Source: Bacteriovoracaceae bacterium UBA2394 (GTDB lineage: Bacteria > Bdellovibrionota > UBA2394). Taken from it: a DNA stretch of 6,277 bases. Under the pieces are notes generated by a model, which was not told where the DNA came from, made no database searches, and saw nothing but the letters and a program-made list of their open reading frames with translations. Of the stretch, positions 1-5,176 are shown in pieces. The translations under genes and the position numbers were made by a program. How positions within the stretch are numbered: the stretch's first letter is position 1; the number at the start of each line of letters is the position of its first letter. The stretch lies in contig DDSI01000268.1 in the NCBI GenBank assembly GCA_002343335.1, forward strand, positions 943 to 7,219, given 5' to 3'.

Positions 1-58
1 GAAATTCATTGTTAATAAAGGAGTTCAAGATTCTTCAAAGTGCTCGGTTGGCGGAACT
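1..58 (+). repeat. Truncated duplicate of tRNA-Leu 5' region
   Basis: Positions 1-58 are identical to 164-221 (offset 163). The copy carries the 41 bp directly upstream of the tRNA, including its probable -10 region, and the first 17 nt of the tRNA (42-58, GCTCGGTTGGCGGAACT). Identity stops abruptly at 58, inside the D-arm, so this copy cannot make a tRNA. It may extend left beyond the window. Seen directly; the cause (tandem duplication followed by replacement of the tRNA body) is inferred. Confidence 0.9.
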
Positions 59-83
59 CTGCGTCCGTCAGGAAGCAGCTACC
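59..83 (+). repeat. Hairpin element 1 fused to tRNA 5' fragment
   Basis: CTGCGTCC (59-66) and GGAAGCAG (71-78) pair around a GTCA loop, with one internal G-A mismatch, and are followed by CTACC (79-83). The hairpin starts immediately after GGAACT, the point where the tRNA duplicate ends. The layout AACT - CTG... stem - ...CAG - TACC resembles the elements at 429-457 and 2464-2499, but the GAGCA part of the acceptor strand is missing. It is therefore a probable divergent member of the same family. Confidence 0.5.
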
Positions 84-140
84 TGAAACTCAAGGGTCAA
101 GATGAGCGTTGTCGGAAGCGACTCGCGGAAAAGCGGAGCC

Positions 141-154
141 CGCGTCTGCCAGTT
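141..154 (-). repeat. Inverted 14-bp fragment of tRNA-Leu D-arm
   Basis: CGCGTCTGCCAGTT is the exact reverse complement of tRNA-Leu positions 218-231 (AACTGGCAGACGCG). A perfect 14-bp match this close is unlikely by chance, so part of the tRNA appears to have been copied or inverted into the spacer between the broken first copy and the intact gene. It overlaps a second inverted pair, AAACTCAA (86-93) with TTGAGTTT (153-160). The rest of 84-163 holds no recognisable gene. Confidence 0.75.
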
Positions 155-181
155 GAGTTTAAGGAAATTCATTGTTAATAA
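153..181 (+). promoter_or_regulatory. Candidate tRNA-Leu promoter
   Basis: TTGAGT (153-158) as -35 and TAATAA (176-181) as -10 are separated by 17 bp and would start transcription about 17 nt before the tRNA 5' end. The -35 matches consensus at four of six positions; the -10 is poor. The -10 part lies in the 58-bp duplicated block and the -35 lies outside it. This is a consensus match only. Confidence 0.3.
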
Positions 182-204
182 AGGAGTTCAAGATTCTTCA
201 AAGT

Positions 205-288
205 GCTCGGTTGGCGGAACTGGCAGACGCGCAAGACTCAGAATCTTGTGGGAGCAATCCCGTGGAGGTTCAAGTCCTCTACCGAGCA
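205..288 (+). tRNA. tRNA-Leu, anticodon CAG
   Basis: A complete 84-nt class II cloverleaf. Acceptor GCTCGGT (205-211) pairs with ACCGAGC (281-287), with discriminator A288. The anticodon stem is CAAGA/TCTTG (232-236, 244-248) with loop CTCAGAA, giving anticodon CAG at 239-241. The long variable arm is GGGA-GCAA-TCCC (250-261), as expected for tRNA-Leu. The T-arm is GGAGG/CCTCT with loop TTCAAGT (269-275). CCA is not encoded, so it must be added enzymatically. No clear hairpin terminator follows, only T-rich stretches. The gene decodes CUG. Its 3' half is the apparent target for the repeats found downstream. Confidence 0.97.
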
Positions 289-290
289 TT
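234..290. repeat. Direct repeat, left copy (attL-like)
   Basis: This 57-bp stretch runs from the anticodon stem through the tRNA 3' end plus TT, and recurs at 2280-2336 with a single mismatch (A273 versus C2319). The left copy belongs to the intact tRNA. An intact tRNA at one end and a 3'-only copy at the other is the usual footprint of integration into a tRNA gene. Confidence 0.85.
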
Positions 291-342
291 TTACTTCAGC
301 TTTTTCCTTAATGCTTCGTCTAACTCCGTTGCTCGGGCTTCA

Positions 343-359
343 TGGCCCATACAGGGCCA
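343..359. other. Perfect 6-bp hairpin
   Basis: TGGCCC (343-348) and GGGCCA (354-359) pair around ATACA. It lies twelve bases downstream of GCTCGG (331-336), the same six bases that open the tRNA acceptor stem, so it may be a decayed relative of the tRNA-hairpin elements. No T-run follows, so it is not a typical terminator. The interval 291-428 contains no gene I can support. Confidence 0.45.
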
Positions 360-414
360 ATTCAGCCACTGCGCTACTCGTTTTCCTCGTCTGAAGAAAA
401 AATCTTCGTAAAAT

Positions 415-472
415 TGCTCGCCACAACCCTGAACGCTATCGCGTTCAGTACCGAGCATTACTCGCGTTGTGG
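415..472 (+). repeat. Hairpin element 2: minimal tRNA-like fold
   Basis: A perfect 8-bp hairpin, CTGAACGC (429-436) - TATC - GCGTTCAG (441-448), is followed directly by TACCGAGCA (449-457), which is identical to the tRNA-Leu 3' strand (280-288). Upstream, TGCTCG (415-420) matches the tRNA 5' acceptor bases and pairs with CGAGCA (452-457). The element can thus close like a tRNA acceptor stem around one arm. An alternative 7-bp pairing, CCACAAC (421-427) with GTTGTGG (466-472), crosses that stem, so the two are exclusive or form a pseudoknot. Pairings are seen directly; any function is unknown. Confidence 0.7.
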
Positions 473-486
473 GTGAAAACAAGTGA

Positions 487-515
487 GCCCCTACGACCGA
501 AGAGGTCGTTGGGGC
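487..515. other. Strong 12-position hairpin
   Basis: GCCCCTACGACC (487-498) pairs with GGTCGTTGGGGC (504-515), with a single T-T mismatch and a GAAGA loop. No T-tract follows on the plus strand. Read on the minus strand it is followed by TCACTTGTTTTC, which is only weakly terminator-like. It sits between the tRNA and the 505-aa gene and could be a transcript-processing or boundary structure. Confidence 0.6.
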
Positions 516-529
516 GGGAAAATGGCTTC

Positions 530-552
530 AGAGATTTGAATGATCTCTTTTT
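530..552 (+). terminator. Candidate rho-independent terminator
   Basis: AGAGAT (530-535) and ATCTCT (543-548) pair around a 7-nt loop, followed by TTTT (549-552) and then G. It is correctly placed to stop transcription from the tRNA before the next gene. The stem is short and AT-rich, so termination would be weak. Confidence 0.35.
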
Positions 553-560
553 GAAGACTA

Positions 561-589
561 TTGCACACTTTCATAGCGAATAAATTATT
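561..589 (+). promoter_or_regulatory. Weak promoter candidate for the 505-aa gene
   Basis: TTGCAC (561-566) and ATTATT (584-589) are separated by 17 bp in an AT-rich stretch about 100 bp ahead of the start codon and just downstream of the candidate terminator. The match to sigma-70 boxes is modest, and no other clear promoter is visible in this gap. Confidence 0.2.
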
Positions 590-691
590 TTCAGTCTTGA
601 GAATCGAGTTGATCTCACAGCCCTCGAATTTTCGACACTCTTCCTGGCACCGTCCTTGCAGAGATATCAATAAGTGAATGGTGAGGTGGAT

Positions 692-2209
692 ATGACTTTC
701 AATTTCTCAGAAAGATTGCGTCACTTTGTTTTTTTCCTTCTTGCGCTTTCCTTCGATGCAGAAGTCTCGGCGTCATTTTATTGCAAACATGTCGTCTCTC
801 AGCTCGGGGGGGTCAGTCCGTACCGAGGCCCCATCATGCAAGATAAGGAGCGCATTGGGGATATTGCTTTGGAAAATGGAATACTCTATCTCGCCCTATC
901 CGTTCCTATTGCGCGATTACCGGACATTTTGGTGGCGCGCTATTTGCCGCACTTAGAATTGGACTACTCTGCTGGGAGCCCTGACAAGAGCTCCATTGGA
1001 TTCCACGCTGCCCGCCGGGTCATGATGCAAATGATTCATACTTCGCAAAGGGGCAAAAACGTGGACATAGATCTTGGCGGACTTGATTTGTTTGGAACAC
1101 GGATCGAGCATACGAAGGATGGGTCTTTGTATACGCTCATAGATATAAAGGGAGAGCCTGTTGATCCGGAAAGCCCTCTTTACACATTGAACCCTAACCC
1201 AGGAGCTCGTCCCAATCACAATGCGCTACTTCTCTTTTCTCCAAGAGTACTGTCTCTCTCCCACTGGGTATATGGACTGGAGAACGTGCTTCGTCATCAC
1301 GAGAGATCTTCGAAGGAGAGCGACGGCCTGTGCCATGATACCTACTGCTACTCTAGTTCTAGCTCGGATAAACTTCTCGCGGGTCTCTTTAGTTCACATA
1401 CGGGTGTTCCCTATGCCATTCGGATGGACGGCCCCATTCCCACTTACGAAATTATGGATATTCTCATTCAACCATCCAACGTCTCCTTTTTGAGTAATAC
1501 TTTGAAGCCCTATCCTGGCCTTCATCACTGGGCGACCAGAATTATCGTAACTGACACCTATCCGCGATTTGATCCTCGAAATTTCCGCTATCATCCTGGC
1601 CAGCTGAGAGCGGTCGCTGAGGATATAAATCCCAAGCTGAAGTCGAGTGAGGATAGTCGAGGGGTTGTAAGTAGTCCTGTCATGAGCTTCTCAGAGAAAT
1701 TTCCAGCGAAAGTGAGAGAAATAATCTCAACACAATATGAGATAGATACTATCCCTGCGGAAGCACCCAAAAGTGAGGACGCACCGGTCGCAAGCTTCGG
1801 TGGAGTAATTGTTCCAAGCATGTTCTTTTCTTCTTCTGTTTTGGACTTTCCTGACGCTGACACGGAAAGGTTTGGCGGCATCTCAGATAGGGAAGAAAAA
1901 TTTCTCGATCGAATTGGAGAGCTGCTGTCCCATGGTGGGACAGAAAAGGGAATTCACATTCCTAAATTGCTTGAAGGGGCAAAGATTGTTCGCTTGGGCA
2001 AAATAGAAATCAACGCTGTCAGAGAATGGAAATTTTTCTTAGCAGAGTATCGGGATAAACATGGATCAACGAAAATCGTTCTCATTCCTAGACCCGATCG
2101 ATTCAACACCACCGGCGACGCCAATCAGCCCTATCCCATTTGGGGAATCGGACAGATCACAGGGCGAGTCGGAGAAAGTATTGAATGGGAATGGACCTGG
2201 GATGGTTGA
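692..2209 (+). CDS. Predicted secreted protein, unknown function (505 aa)
   Basis: I do not recognise this protein. I chose ATG at 692 because GAGGTG (683-688) is a Shine-Dalgarno match just upstream; an in-frame GTG at 674 would add six residues and has no good ribosome site. The N-terminus has a basic segment (S7-R10), a hydrophobic stretch (residues 11-20, HFVFFLLALS) and a plausible signal-peptidase site near VSAS (25-28), so export is likely. The mature part has only three Cys (31, 214, 219), an SSSSS run near 221-225, a Ser/Pro/Glu-rich middle (about 315-370) that looks like a linker, and a Trp-rich end (EWEWTWDG). This suggests two regions, about 30-310 and 370-505. It is the only gene between the tRNA-Leu and its 3' duplicate, which suggests accessory cargo. 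A toxin, predation or surface role cannot be assigned from sequence alone. AAGCC/GGCTT (2216-2229) is a weak hairpin after the stop, without a T-tract. Confidence 0.85.
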   Translation: MTFNFSERLRHFVFFLLALSFDAEVSASFYCKHVVSQLGGVSPYRGPIMQDKERIGDIALENGILYLALSVPIARLPDILVARYLPHLELDYSAGSPDKSSIGFHAARRVMMQMIHTSQRGKNVDIDLGGLDLFGTRIEHTKDGSLYTLIDIKGEPVDPESPLYTLNPNPGARPNHNALLLFSPRVLSLSHWVYGLENVLRHHERSSKESDGLCHDTYCYSSSSSDKLLAGLFSSHTGVPYAIRMDGPIPTYEIMDILIQPSNVSFLSNTLKPYPGLHHWATRIIVTDTYPRFDPRNFRYHPGQLRAVAEDINPKLKSSEDSRGVVSSPVMSFSEKFPAKVREIISTQYEIDTIPAEAPKSEDAPVASFGGVIVPSMFFSSSVLDFPDADTERFGGISDREEKFLDRIGELLSHGGTEKGIHIPKLLEGAKIVRLGKIEINAVREWKFFLAEYRDKHGSTKIVLIPRPDRFNTTGDANQPYPIWGIGQITGRVGESIEWEWTWDG

Positions 2210-2279
2210 TAATACAAGCCATACGGCTTAATCGCAGTTCCAGACAGTTTCGTCTTGCATGGAGTCTCCTTTCCCATAG

Positions 2280-2336
2280 AGACTCAGAATCTTGTGGGAG
2301 CAATCCCGTGGAGGTTCACGTCCTCTACCGAGCATT
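2280..2336 (+). pseudogene. tRNA-Leu 3'-half fragment (attR-like)
   Basis: This copies tRNA-Leu from the anticodon stem to the 3' end (234-290) with one change, A to C at 2319, equivalent to T-loop position 58, which is nearly invariant in tRNAs. The 5' half, including acceptor 5' strand and D-arm, is absent upstream, so no tRNA can form. It is either the right end of an island inserted in the tRNA or the first unit of the array that starts here. Its final TACCGAGCA (2326-2334) is the first of four evenly spaced copies. Confidence 0.88.
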
Positions 2337-2384
2337 ACCCTGTCTCCGTAATCGAAGTTCATCTTCCGCCTGAGATCCGTAACT

Positions 2385-2412
2385 CAGAATGCTTTGCATT
2401 CTGTACCGAGCA
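2385..2412 (+). repeat. Hairpin element 3
   Basis: CAGAATGC (2385-2392) and GCATTCTG (2396-2403) form a perfect 8-bp stem with a TTT loop, followed without gap by TACCGAGCA. The bases ACTCAGAAT (2382-2390) equal the tRNA-Leu anticodon-loop region (236-244). The element reads like a tRNA 3' half whose variable and T arms were replaced by the mirror of its own anticodon strand. Confidence 0.75.
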
Positions 2413-2463
2413 AATTCCTTTCTTCGAAATCGACGCCATCCATCCGCATGGCAGTCCGTAACT

Positions 2464-2499
2464 CTGAGCGCTGCGCATGCTCGCGCCCAGTACCGAGCA
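2464..2499 (+). repeat. Hairpin element 4
   Basis: CTGAGCGC (2464-2471) and GCGCCCAG (2483-2490) pair at seven of eight positions (A-C mismatch at 2467/2487) around an 11-nt loop, followed by TACCGAGCA (2491-2499). The stem differs from elements 3 and 5 at several positions on both strands and pairing is kept, which suggests the structure matters more than the sequence. Confidence 0.7.
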
Positions 2500-2549
2500 C
2501 CAACCTCTCTTCGAAATCGACTTTAATCTTCCGCCCGAGATCCGTAACT

Positions 2550-2577
2550 CAGAATGCTTTGCATTCTGTACCGAGCA
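2550..2577 (+). repeat. Hairpin element 5
   Basis: CAGAATGC (2550-2557), TTT, GCATTCTG (2561-2568), then TACCGAGCA (2569-2577), identical to element 3. It ends nine bases from the stop codon of the convergent 142-aa gene. Read on the minus strand it is a hairpin just downstream of that operon, but lacks a T-tract, so at most it could act as a processing or 3'-end stabilising hairpin. Confidence 0.75.
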
Positions 2578-2586
2578 CCATTTGAG

Positions 2587-3015
2587 CTATTTTTCCCAAC
2601 TCAGATAGACGCCGTAGAGTGGTTTATAGCCCTCGTCGTTCGTCGCTTCGGGGCTGGGCAGACCACCCATTTTCATTTTCCAATCTGGAAGGATAGCAAA
2701 CGAACCGAGAGAGGGCTGAGATTCCCATTTAGCTCCGCGTATATCATTTTTTTCCAAAGCGGCGAGTTGAGTCGTCGCTTGCTGAAGAGCCTTCGCCAAA
2801 ACTTCCTTTTGCTTTTGCTCTACGATCTCAGCAAGTGAAAGTGGCGCTGAGATGACAGGAGTAGTCTTGGCAATCTTAGCATTGTGTTCGGCCACTTTTC
2901 TTTGGACAAATTCTCGAGCGGTACGTTCATCTTTTGACTCCGCACGTGCCGTGGCAGAATGGGCGGAAAAAACAGTGATCAACCCTAAGGCTTTCAACGC
3001 AGTAGTAAGCTTCAT
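2587..3015 (-). CDS. Small predicted secreted protein (142 aa), unknown
   Basis: No family recognised. The N-terminus is a good signal peptide (K2, then hydrophobic LGLITVF at 10-16, cleavage likely after ARA at residue 25). The mature protein has charged, probably helical segments at about 27-50 and 60-90 (Glu/Lys/Gln/Ala-rich, possibly coiled coil), then a Trp/Gly/Pro-containing tail ending YGVYLSWEK. It has no Cys. Its ATG overlaps the galE stop as ATGA (3012-3015), and only a weak purine site (AAGAG) precedes it, so translation is probably coupled to galE. It is the last gene of a glf-galE operon, so I infer an envelope or glycan-associated periplasmic role. The gene ends just before the tRNA-derived hairpin array. 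Confidence 0.8.
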   Translation of the reverse strand: MKLTTALKALGLITVFSAHSATARAESKDERTAREFVQRKVAEHNAKIAKTTPVISAPLSLAEIVEQKQKEVLAKALQQATTQLAALEKNDIRGAKWESQPSLGSFAILPDWKMKMGGLPSPEATNDEGYKPLYGVYLSWEK

Positions 3016-4001
3016 GCTCTTGTTTTAAAGCAAGAACGATGCCACTGAAGGGCGTGCTCGATCATGGTCGATAAATCGGGGTACTTCCTCACCCAGCCCA
3101 GGATTCTCGTGGCCTTGGTGGATTGCGCGATGAGGACTGGCGGATCCCCGGCGCGGCGTTCGTTCATTTCAATGGCGATCTTTTGTCCTACCACTTTCTC
3201 CGTGGCGCGAATTACTTCCAAAACGCTGAATCCCCTTTCACTTCCTAAATTGAAAGCTTCAAATTTTCGAGAAATCTGATGCTCCAGCGCGAGTAAATGC
3301 GCATCGACCAGATCCATGACATGCACGTAGTCCCGAACGCATGTTCCATCGGGTGTGGGGTAGTTATTTCCAAAAACTTTTACTGGCTCACCTCTCCTTG
3401 CGGCTTCCAAGATCTTAGGGATGAGATGCGTCTCCGGCTCATGGGCTTCGCCAAGCGTTCCGTCGGGGTGCGCTCCTGCGACGTTGAAGTAACGAAATGC
3501 CGTCCCAGCGAATTGATGGTTTTGACAATAGTGTTGAAGAAGCTGTTCGGTTTTTGCCTTAGATTCGCCGTAAGGATTCACCGGTGCCAAGGGCTCACCC
3601 TCCTCAATCGGTATACTTTCGGGCGTGCCGTAAACTGCTGCCGTGGATGAAAAGACGATTTTTGAAATGCTATTTTCTTTCATGCACTCCAATAGATTGC
3701 GAGATCCTTCAAAATTATTTCGCAAATAAAGTTCGGGCTGATTCACACTTTCATTCACTTGAATGAGCGCTGCAAAGTGGATCACGGCCTCTGGCTGAAA
3801 AGACTTGAGAGATTTCGAGAGTAAAGCGCGGTCGAGAAGATCGCATTTGGAAAATGCCGCGCGTTTATCCACGGCCCACTGGTGACCTCTGGATAAATTA
3901 TCGATCACCTGGACTTCATAACCACGATCAAGCAACGCTCGCGTCGCCAATGAGCCGATATATCCTGCACCGCCGGTGACCGTGATTTTCTTCAACTTCA
4001 T
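3012..4001 (-). CDS. galE: UDP-glucose 4-epimerase
   Basis: Cytoplasmic NAD-dependent enzyme interconverting UDP-glucose and UDP-galactose; an extended short-chain dehydrogenase. The 329-aa length is usual for the family. Seen: NAD-binding TGGAGYIGS at residues 9-17, IDNLSRG at 33-39, the SSTAAVYG active-site strand at 118-125, catalytic YxxxK as Y144-GES-K148, FRYFNVAGA at 169-177 (substrate site), TCVRDYVHVMDLVDAH at 220-235 and RRAGDP at 282-287. The start overlaps the glf stop (ATGA, 3998-4001), with GTGGAG about 7-12 nt upstream as ribosome site, so the two are coupled. With Glf next door its product UDP-Gal is likely destined for UDP-galactofuranose. A GalE homologue acting on UDP-GlcNAc/GalNAc cannot be excluded from sequence alone. 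Confidence 0.95.
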   Translation of the reverse strand: MKLKKITVTGGAGYIGSLATRALLDRGYEVQVIDNLSRGHQWAVDKRAAFSKCDLLDRALLSKSLKSFQPEAVIHFAALIQVNESVNQPELYLRNNFEGSRNLLECMKENSISKIVFSSTAAVYGTPESIPIEEGEPLAPVNPYGESKAKTEQLLQHYCQNHQFAGTAFRYFNVAGAHPDGTLGEAHEPETHLIPKILEAARRGEPVKVFGNNYPTPDGTCVRDYVHVMDLVDAHLLALEHQISRKFEAFNLGSERGFSVLEVIRATEKVVGQKIAIEMNERRAGDPPVLIAQSTKATRILGWVRKYPDLSTMIEHALQWHRSCFKTRA

Positions 4002-5170
4002 CCACCAGCTCCACTTGAGAGCGGAGAAGTGCTGAAGTGAGGCCAGCGCTTTATGTCCGATTCATTTAAACAAACTTCGGCCAGTTTTAGCGCTTCTTCA
4101 ATCACGACGTGCATATCCAAGTAGCGATAGGTTCCAAGTCGTCCTAAAAAAGTAACAGCGGTTTCTTGTTCTGCAAGCTTAATGTAGTCCTGGAGTAGTT
4201 TTTTATCGGGATCGAGACGCATGGGATAAAAGGGCGTGTCTCCGTCCTCCGTTTGTTTACTAAACTCTTTGAAATAGACTGTGCGATCAAATTTTTCCCA
4301 AGGAGCGAAGTGTTTGTGCTCGGCTATCCGAGTGTATGGAATTCTTTCCTCACAATAGTTCACTACCGAATGATTCTGAAAATCACCGTCGGCGCGATGC
4401 TCCTCGAAGGTCACTGTTCGATAATTCAATTTCCCCAGTTGATAAGAAAAGTAACCGTCTAGGGGTCCACTGTAGAAGACATGTTCAAAATTCTTTACGC
4501 CTTCGCGAGTGAGGCGCTCCCCCAGTCGAACTTCAATTTTGGGATGATCCAAAATATTTTCTACGATCGCGGTGTAGCCCGCTCTTGGAATTCCCTGAAA
4601 GGGGTCATTGAAATAGGAGAGATCTTCCGTGAAACGAATGGGAAGGCGCTTCAAAATGGAAGCCGACAATTGACGAGGTTCCACTCCCCACTGCTTCTTT
4701 GTGTAACCATAGAAAAAATTATCATACAACTCCCGTCCCAGCATTTTAAGCGCCTGTTCTTCGAAATTTTTTGGCTCGCCTATAGAGCGATCGCCAAGCG
4801 ACTGAACAAATTTCTCCGCTTCGGAGGGCGACATCTTTTTACCAAAGAACTCATTGAGCGTTCTCAGGTTGATGGGGAGGTGAAATATTCCCTTTGCCGT
4901 GGATGCTTTAACTTGATGAGAAAAATTTTCGAACCTGCCCCAGCGCTGAACGTAATTCCAAACATGTTCATTACTTGTGTGGAAAATGTGAGGCCCATAA
5001 TGGTGAACCATGATCCCTGTTTCAGAATCGCGTGAGGTGTGACAATTTCCCGCAACGTGCGTGCGCTCGTCATAAATCACGGCTTTGAACGGCCCTCGAG
5101 TGACCAATTCGCGGGCGACAACCGCACAGGAGAATCCAGCTCCTGCGAATCCGATTACGCGTTCTATCAT
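3998..5170 (-). CDS. glf: UDP-galactopyranose mutase
   Basis: Flavoenzyme of the cytoplasm converting UDP-galactopyranose to UDP-galactofuranose, the donor for Galf in surface polysaccharide. The 390 aa align along their length with the Klebsiella-type enzyme as I recall it: FAD-binding GAGFSC (10-15), HVAGN (38-42), HYGPHIFHT (57-65), GYTKKQWG (155-162), LKRLPIRF (173-180), FYSGPLD (232-238), NYCEERIPYTRIAEHKHF (271-288) with the substrate-phosphate Arg, YPM (315-317), and FLGRLGTYRYLDMH (341-354). One oddity is that the third Gly of the nucleotide-binding GxGxxG is Cys15. The start places the GAG motif at the family's usual distance. No Shine-Dalgarno is visible. First gene of the glf-galE-142 aa operon. 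Confidence 0.96.
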   Translation of the reverse strand: MIERVIGFAGAGFSCAVVARELVTRGPFKAVIYDERTHVAGNCHTSRDSETGIMVHHYGPHIFHTSNEHVWNYVQRWGRFENFSHQVKASTAKGIFHLPINLRTLNEFFGKKMSPSEAEKFVQSLGDRSIGEPKNFEEQALKMLGRELYDNFFYGYTKKQWGVEPRQLSASILKRLPIRFTEDLSYFNDPFQGIPRAGYTAIVENILDHPKIEVRLGERLTREGVKNFEHVFYSGPLDGYFSYQLGKLNYRTVTFEEHRADGDFQNHSVVNYCEERIPYTRIAEHKHFAPWEKFDRTVYFKEFSKQTEDGDTPFYPMRLDPDKKLLQDYIKLAEQETAVTFLGRLGTYRYLDMHVVIEEALKLAEVCLNESDIKRWPHFSTSPLSSGAGG

Positions 5171-5176
5171 CTTGAA

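Larger units (their letters stand above)
234..2336. mobile_element. Possible tRNA-Leu-bounded mini-island
   Basis: The 57-bp direct repeats at 234-290 and 2280-2336 define a unit of 2,046 bp (one repeat copy plus interior). The interior holds several hairpins (343-359, 429-457, 487-515, 530-552) and one gene for a 505-aa predicted secreted protein. No integrase, transposase or excisionase is present, so if this is an island it is a remnant, or it is moved by an enzyme encoded elsewhere. Alternative: the right copy is simply the founding unit of the tRNA-derived tandem array downstream and never was an att site. The repeats are seen directly; mobility is inferred. Confidence 0.45.
2326..2577 (+). 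repeat. Tandem array of tRNA-derived hairpin units
   Basis: TACCGAGCA recurs at 2326, 2404, 2491 and 2569, giving periods of 78, 87 and 78 bp. By direct alignment, units 1 (2326-2403) and 3 (2491-2568) are both 78 bp and differ at 10 positions. Unit 2 (2404-2490) shares the TCTTCGAAATCGAC block (2421-2434 and 2508-2521) and TCCGTAACT, but carries its own hairpin GCCAT/ATGGC (2435-2452) and a longer terminal loop. Each unit ends in a hairpin that abuts the next TACCGAGCA. There is no coding potential here beyond short chance frames. Function unknown. Confidence 0.85.

Noticed and set aside
54..83. Resemblance to the domain IV tip of SRP RNA (GTCC-tetraloop-GGAAGCAGC).
   Set aside because: The 3' side matches, but the loop is GTCA, not a GNRA loop, the 5' internal-loop bases differ, no extended SRP helix is visible, and the 5' part is explained as a tRNA duplicate. 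A search with the Rfam bacterial SRP model would settle it.
86..160. Integron attC-like ends (ACTCAAG and GTTGAGT).
   Set aside because: The first core needs AAC at its end and has AAG, the inner sites are absent, and no integrase is near.
330..386. tRNA-like stretch on the minus strand (TAGCGCAGTGG-type D-arm, then TGGCC-loop-GGCCA with GTA as would-be anticodon).
   Set aside because: No T-arm with TTC motif, no acceptor pairing, and an unusual base after the anticodon. At best a decayed remnant.
172..411. Short open frames over the tRNA and the array (for example 172-411, 203-394, 2255-2461, 2394-2585).
   Set aside because: They are translations of tRNA and repeat DNA, with peptides such as WRNWQTR that typically arise from tRNA genes, and lack ribosome sites.
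2326..2577. CRISPR array.
   Set aside because: Units are 78-87 bp with degenerate similarity across the whole unit, not identical short repeats with unique spacers, and there are no cas genes. The terminal protein fragment has Cas4-like cysteines but fits a helicase-nuclease C-terminus equally well or better.
4481..5035. Plus-strand 184-codon open frame inside glf.
   Set aside because: It lies antisense to a well-conserved enzyme gene, has no family resemblance, and is explained as a shadow frame.
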